Source: Collinsella aerofaciens (GTDB lineage Bacteria > Actinomycetota > Coriobacteriia > Coriobacteriales > Coriobacteriaceae). Taken from it: a stretch of 5,632 nt of DNA. The notes beneath the pieces were generated by a model. That model was not told the origin of the DNA. It searched no databases and saw nothing but the letters and a program-made list of their open reading frames with translations. Made by a program: the position numbers and the translations under genes. Location of the stretch: the NCBI RefSeq assembly GCF_028209885.1, contig NZ_JAQLEM010000056.1:1830-7461 (forward strand), read 5' to 3'. Below, one piece after another: positions 4,978 to 5,632 of the stretch; the first letter of the stretch is position 1, and each line of letters opens with the position of its first letter.

Positions 4978-5397
4978 TTAGAACTCTTCCTCCTCCTCGT
5001 CATCGACCAAAAGATCGTTGACAAACTTCACGCGCGTATCGTCCGCAGCGACGATGGCGCGAATCGTCTCCTCAACCGGCGCCGACTCGTCAGAGAACAG
5101 CAGCTGGATGAGCAGAGGAAGGTTCATGTTGGTAACGAGGTACGTGCGGGGACGCGTCTGGACGATCTTGGTGAACTCGTTGTTAACGCTACCGCCAAAG
5201 AGGTCGGTGCAGACAACGACATCATCGTCGGCAGACATGCCTGCCAGCAGTTTTTGGGCCTCCTCGGCCACGTCCATGCGGCCATCGACGAACATCGAAA
5301 GATCGTGGACGTTGTCGCGAGCGCCCGAGAGCAGCTCGACGCTCTCCTTGATGCCGGTGGCGAAGTGCGCATGGCTGGCGATGATGTACTGTCTCAT
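4978..5397 (-). CDS. PTS mannose/fructose/sorbose family IIA component
   Basis: A soluble cytoplasmic protein that accepts phosphate from HPr and hands it to IIB, 139 residues. The N-terminal MRQYIIASHAHFA places the phosphorylated histidine at His9, corresponding to His10 of E. coli ManX. The second active-site element, CTDLFGGSVNN, has Asp65 where ManX has Asp67, so the enzyme looks functional. The ATG at 5397 has AGAGG 8 bases upstream. IIA is a separate protein rather than fused to IIB as in E. coli ManX, as in Lev- or Gfr-type systems. The C-terminus is an unusual acidic tail, VDDEEEEEF, resembling the DEDDDF end of the IIC proteins. It starts 46 bases after the SIS-domain gene, consistent with one operon. 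Confidence 0.95.
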   Translation of the reverse strand: MRQYIIASHAHFATGIKESVELLSGARDNVHDLSMFVDGRMDVAEEAQKLLAGMSADDDVVVCTDLFGGSVNNEFTKIVQTRPRTYLVTNMNLPLLIQLLFSDESAPVEETIRAIVAADDTRVKFVNDLLVDDEEEEEF

Positions 5398-5443
5398 TCT
5401 GTGTTCCTCTCAATAGCCCGGCACGTTCCCGCACCCGTTTTCT

Positions 5444-5632
5444 TTAGTAGTCGAACTGGTGATAGTAGCGACGATACTTGAGGTTGTGCTTGGTGACCGT
5501 CTCGTAGTAGCGAGCCAGGCGGTCGGTCACGAGCACCGTCAGAATCCACGGGGAGACGATGACGCGGAACTCGTCGTCAAGGCCGGGGATCGCGAACTCG
5601 GCGGTGTCGATGATGTTGATGTCGGTGTCGCC
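5444..5632 (-). CDS. SIS-domain sugar-phosphate enzyme, C-terminal fragment (FrlB/GfrF deglycase-like), cut by window edge
   Basis: Only the last 62 residues and the TAA are in the window. The frame is open to the right edge. It reads DTAEFAIPGLDDEFRVIVSPW, then a helix ILTVLVTDRLARYYE, then KHNLKYRRYYHQFDY at the end. The order of acidic turn, SP-W helix and terminal RRYY..FDY resembles the C-termini of SIS-fold sugar isomerases related to GlmS, in particular deglycases such as FrlB and GfrF, as I recall them. These split phosphorylated Amadori products (fructoselysine- or glucoselysine-6-phosphate) into a sugar phosphate and an amine. Its position directly before a IIA-IIB-IIC-IID set supports an imported, phosphorylated substrate. 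The catalytic SIS core is outside the window, so isomerase and deglycase cannot be told apart. Confidence 0.62.
   Translation of the reverse strand, partial: GDTDINIIDTAEFAIPGLDDEFRVIVSPWILTVLVTDRLARYYETVTKHNLKYRRYYHQFDY

Overview
The window is a stretch of gut-type actinobacterial DNA, probably Coriobacteriia and most like Collinsella. That assignment is inferred from the GC-rich coding bias, the consensus-like Shine-Dalgarno sites and the density of mannose-family phosphotransferase (PTS) genes; no taxonomic marker is present. All real genes lie on the minus strand, so transcription runs from the right edge to the left edge.

Right half (about 5632 down to 2731): one operon. In transcription order it holds the C-terminal end of a SIS-domain sugar-phosphate isomerase/deglycase-like protein, then separate PTS IIA, IIB, IIC and IID genes of the mannose/fructose/sorbose family, closed by a strong intrinsic terminator. 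The layout (SIS enzyme plus IIA-IIB-IIC-IID) matches operons that import and split Amadori products such as fructoselysine or glucoselysine. The substrate is an inference, because only 62 residues of the enzyme are visible.

Middle (2703 to 1813): a GTG-initiated EamA/DMT-family membrane transporter with a less GC-rich coding style. It starts only about 30 bases past the terminator.

Left half (1812 to 1): an intergenic region of about 225 bases with a consensus -10 box, two near-identical palindromic boxes and a long potential leader hairpin. It is followed by a second IIC-IID pair with no IIA or IIB upstream. The left edge cuts the stop codon of this second IID.

The outstanding feature is that bases 1-1037 and 2793-3829 are identical base for base. 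The identical block covers the whole IID gene and the last 73 codons of IIC. The first 184 IIC residues of the two copies differ at about a quarter of positions. The two IICs are therefore mosaics: divergent N-terminal parts joined to one shared IIC-tail/IID module. This points to recent gene conversion or a very recent partial duplication. It suggests an orphan IIC-IID cassette that borrows IIA/IIB and can exchange sequence with the complete operon.
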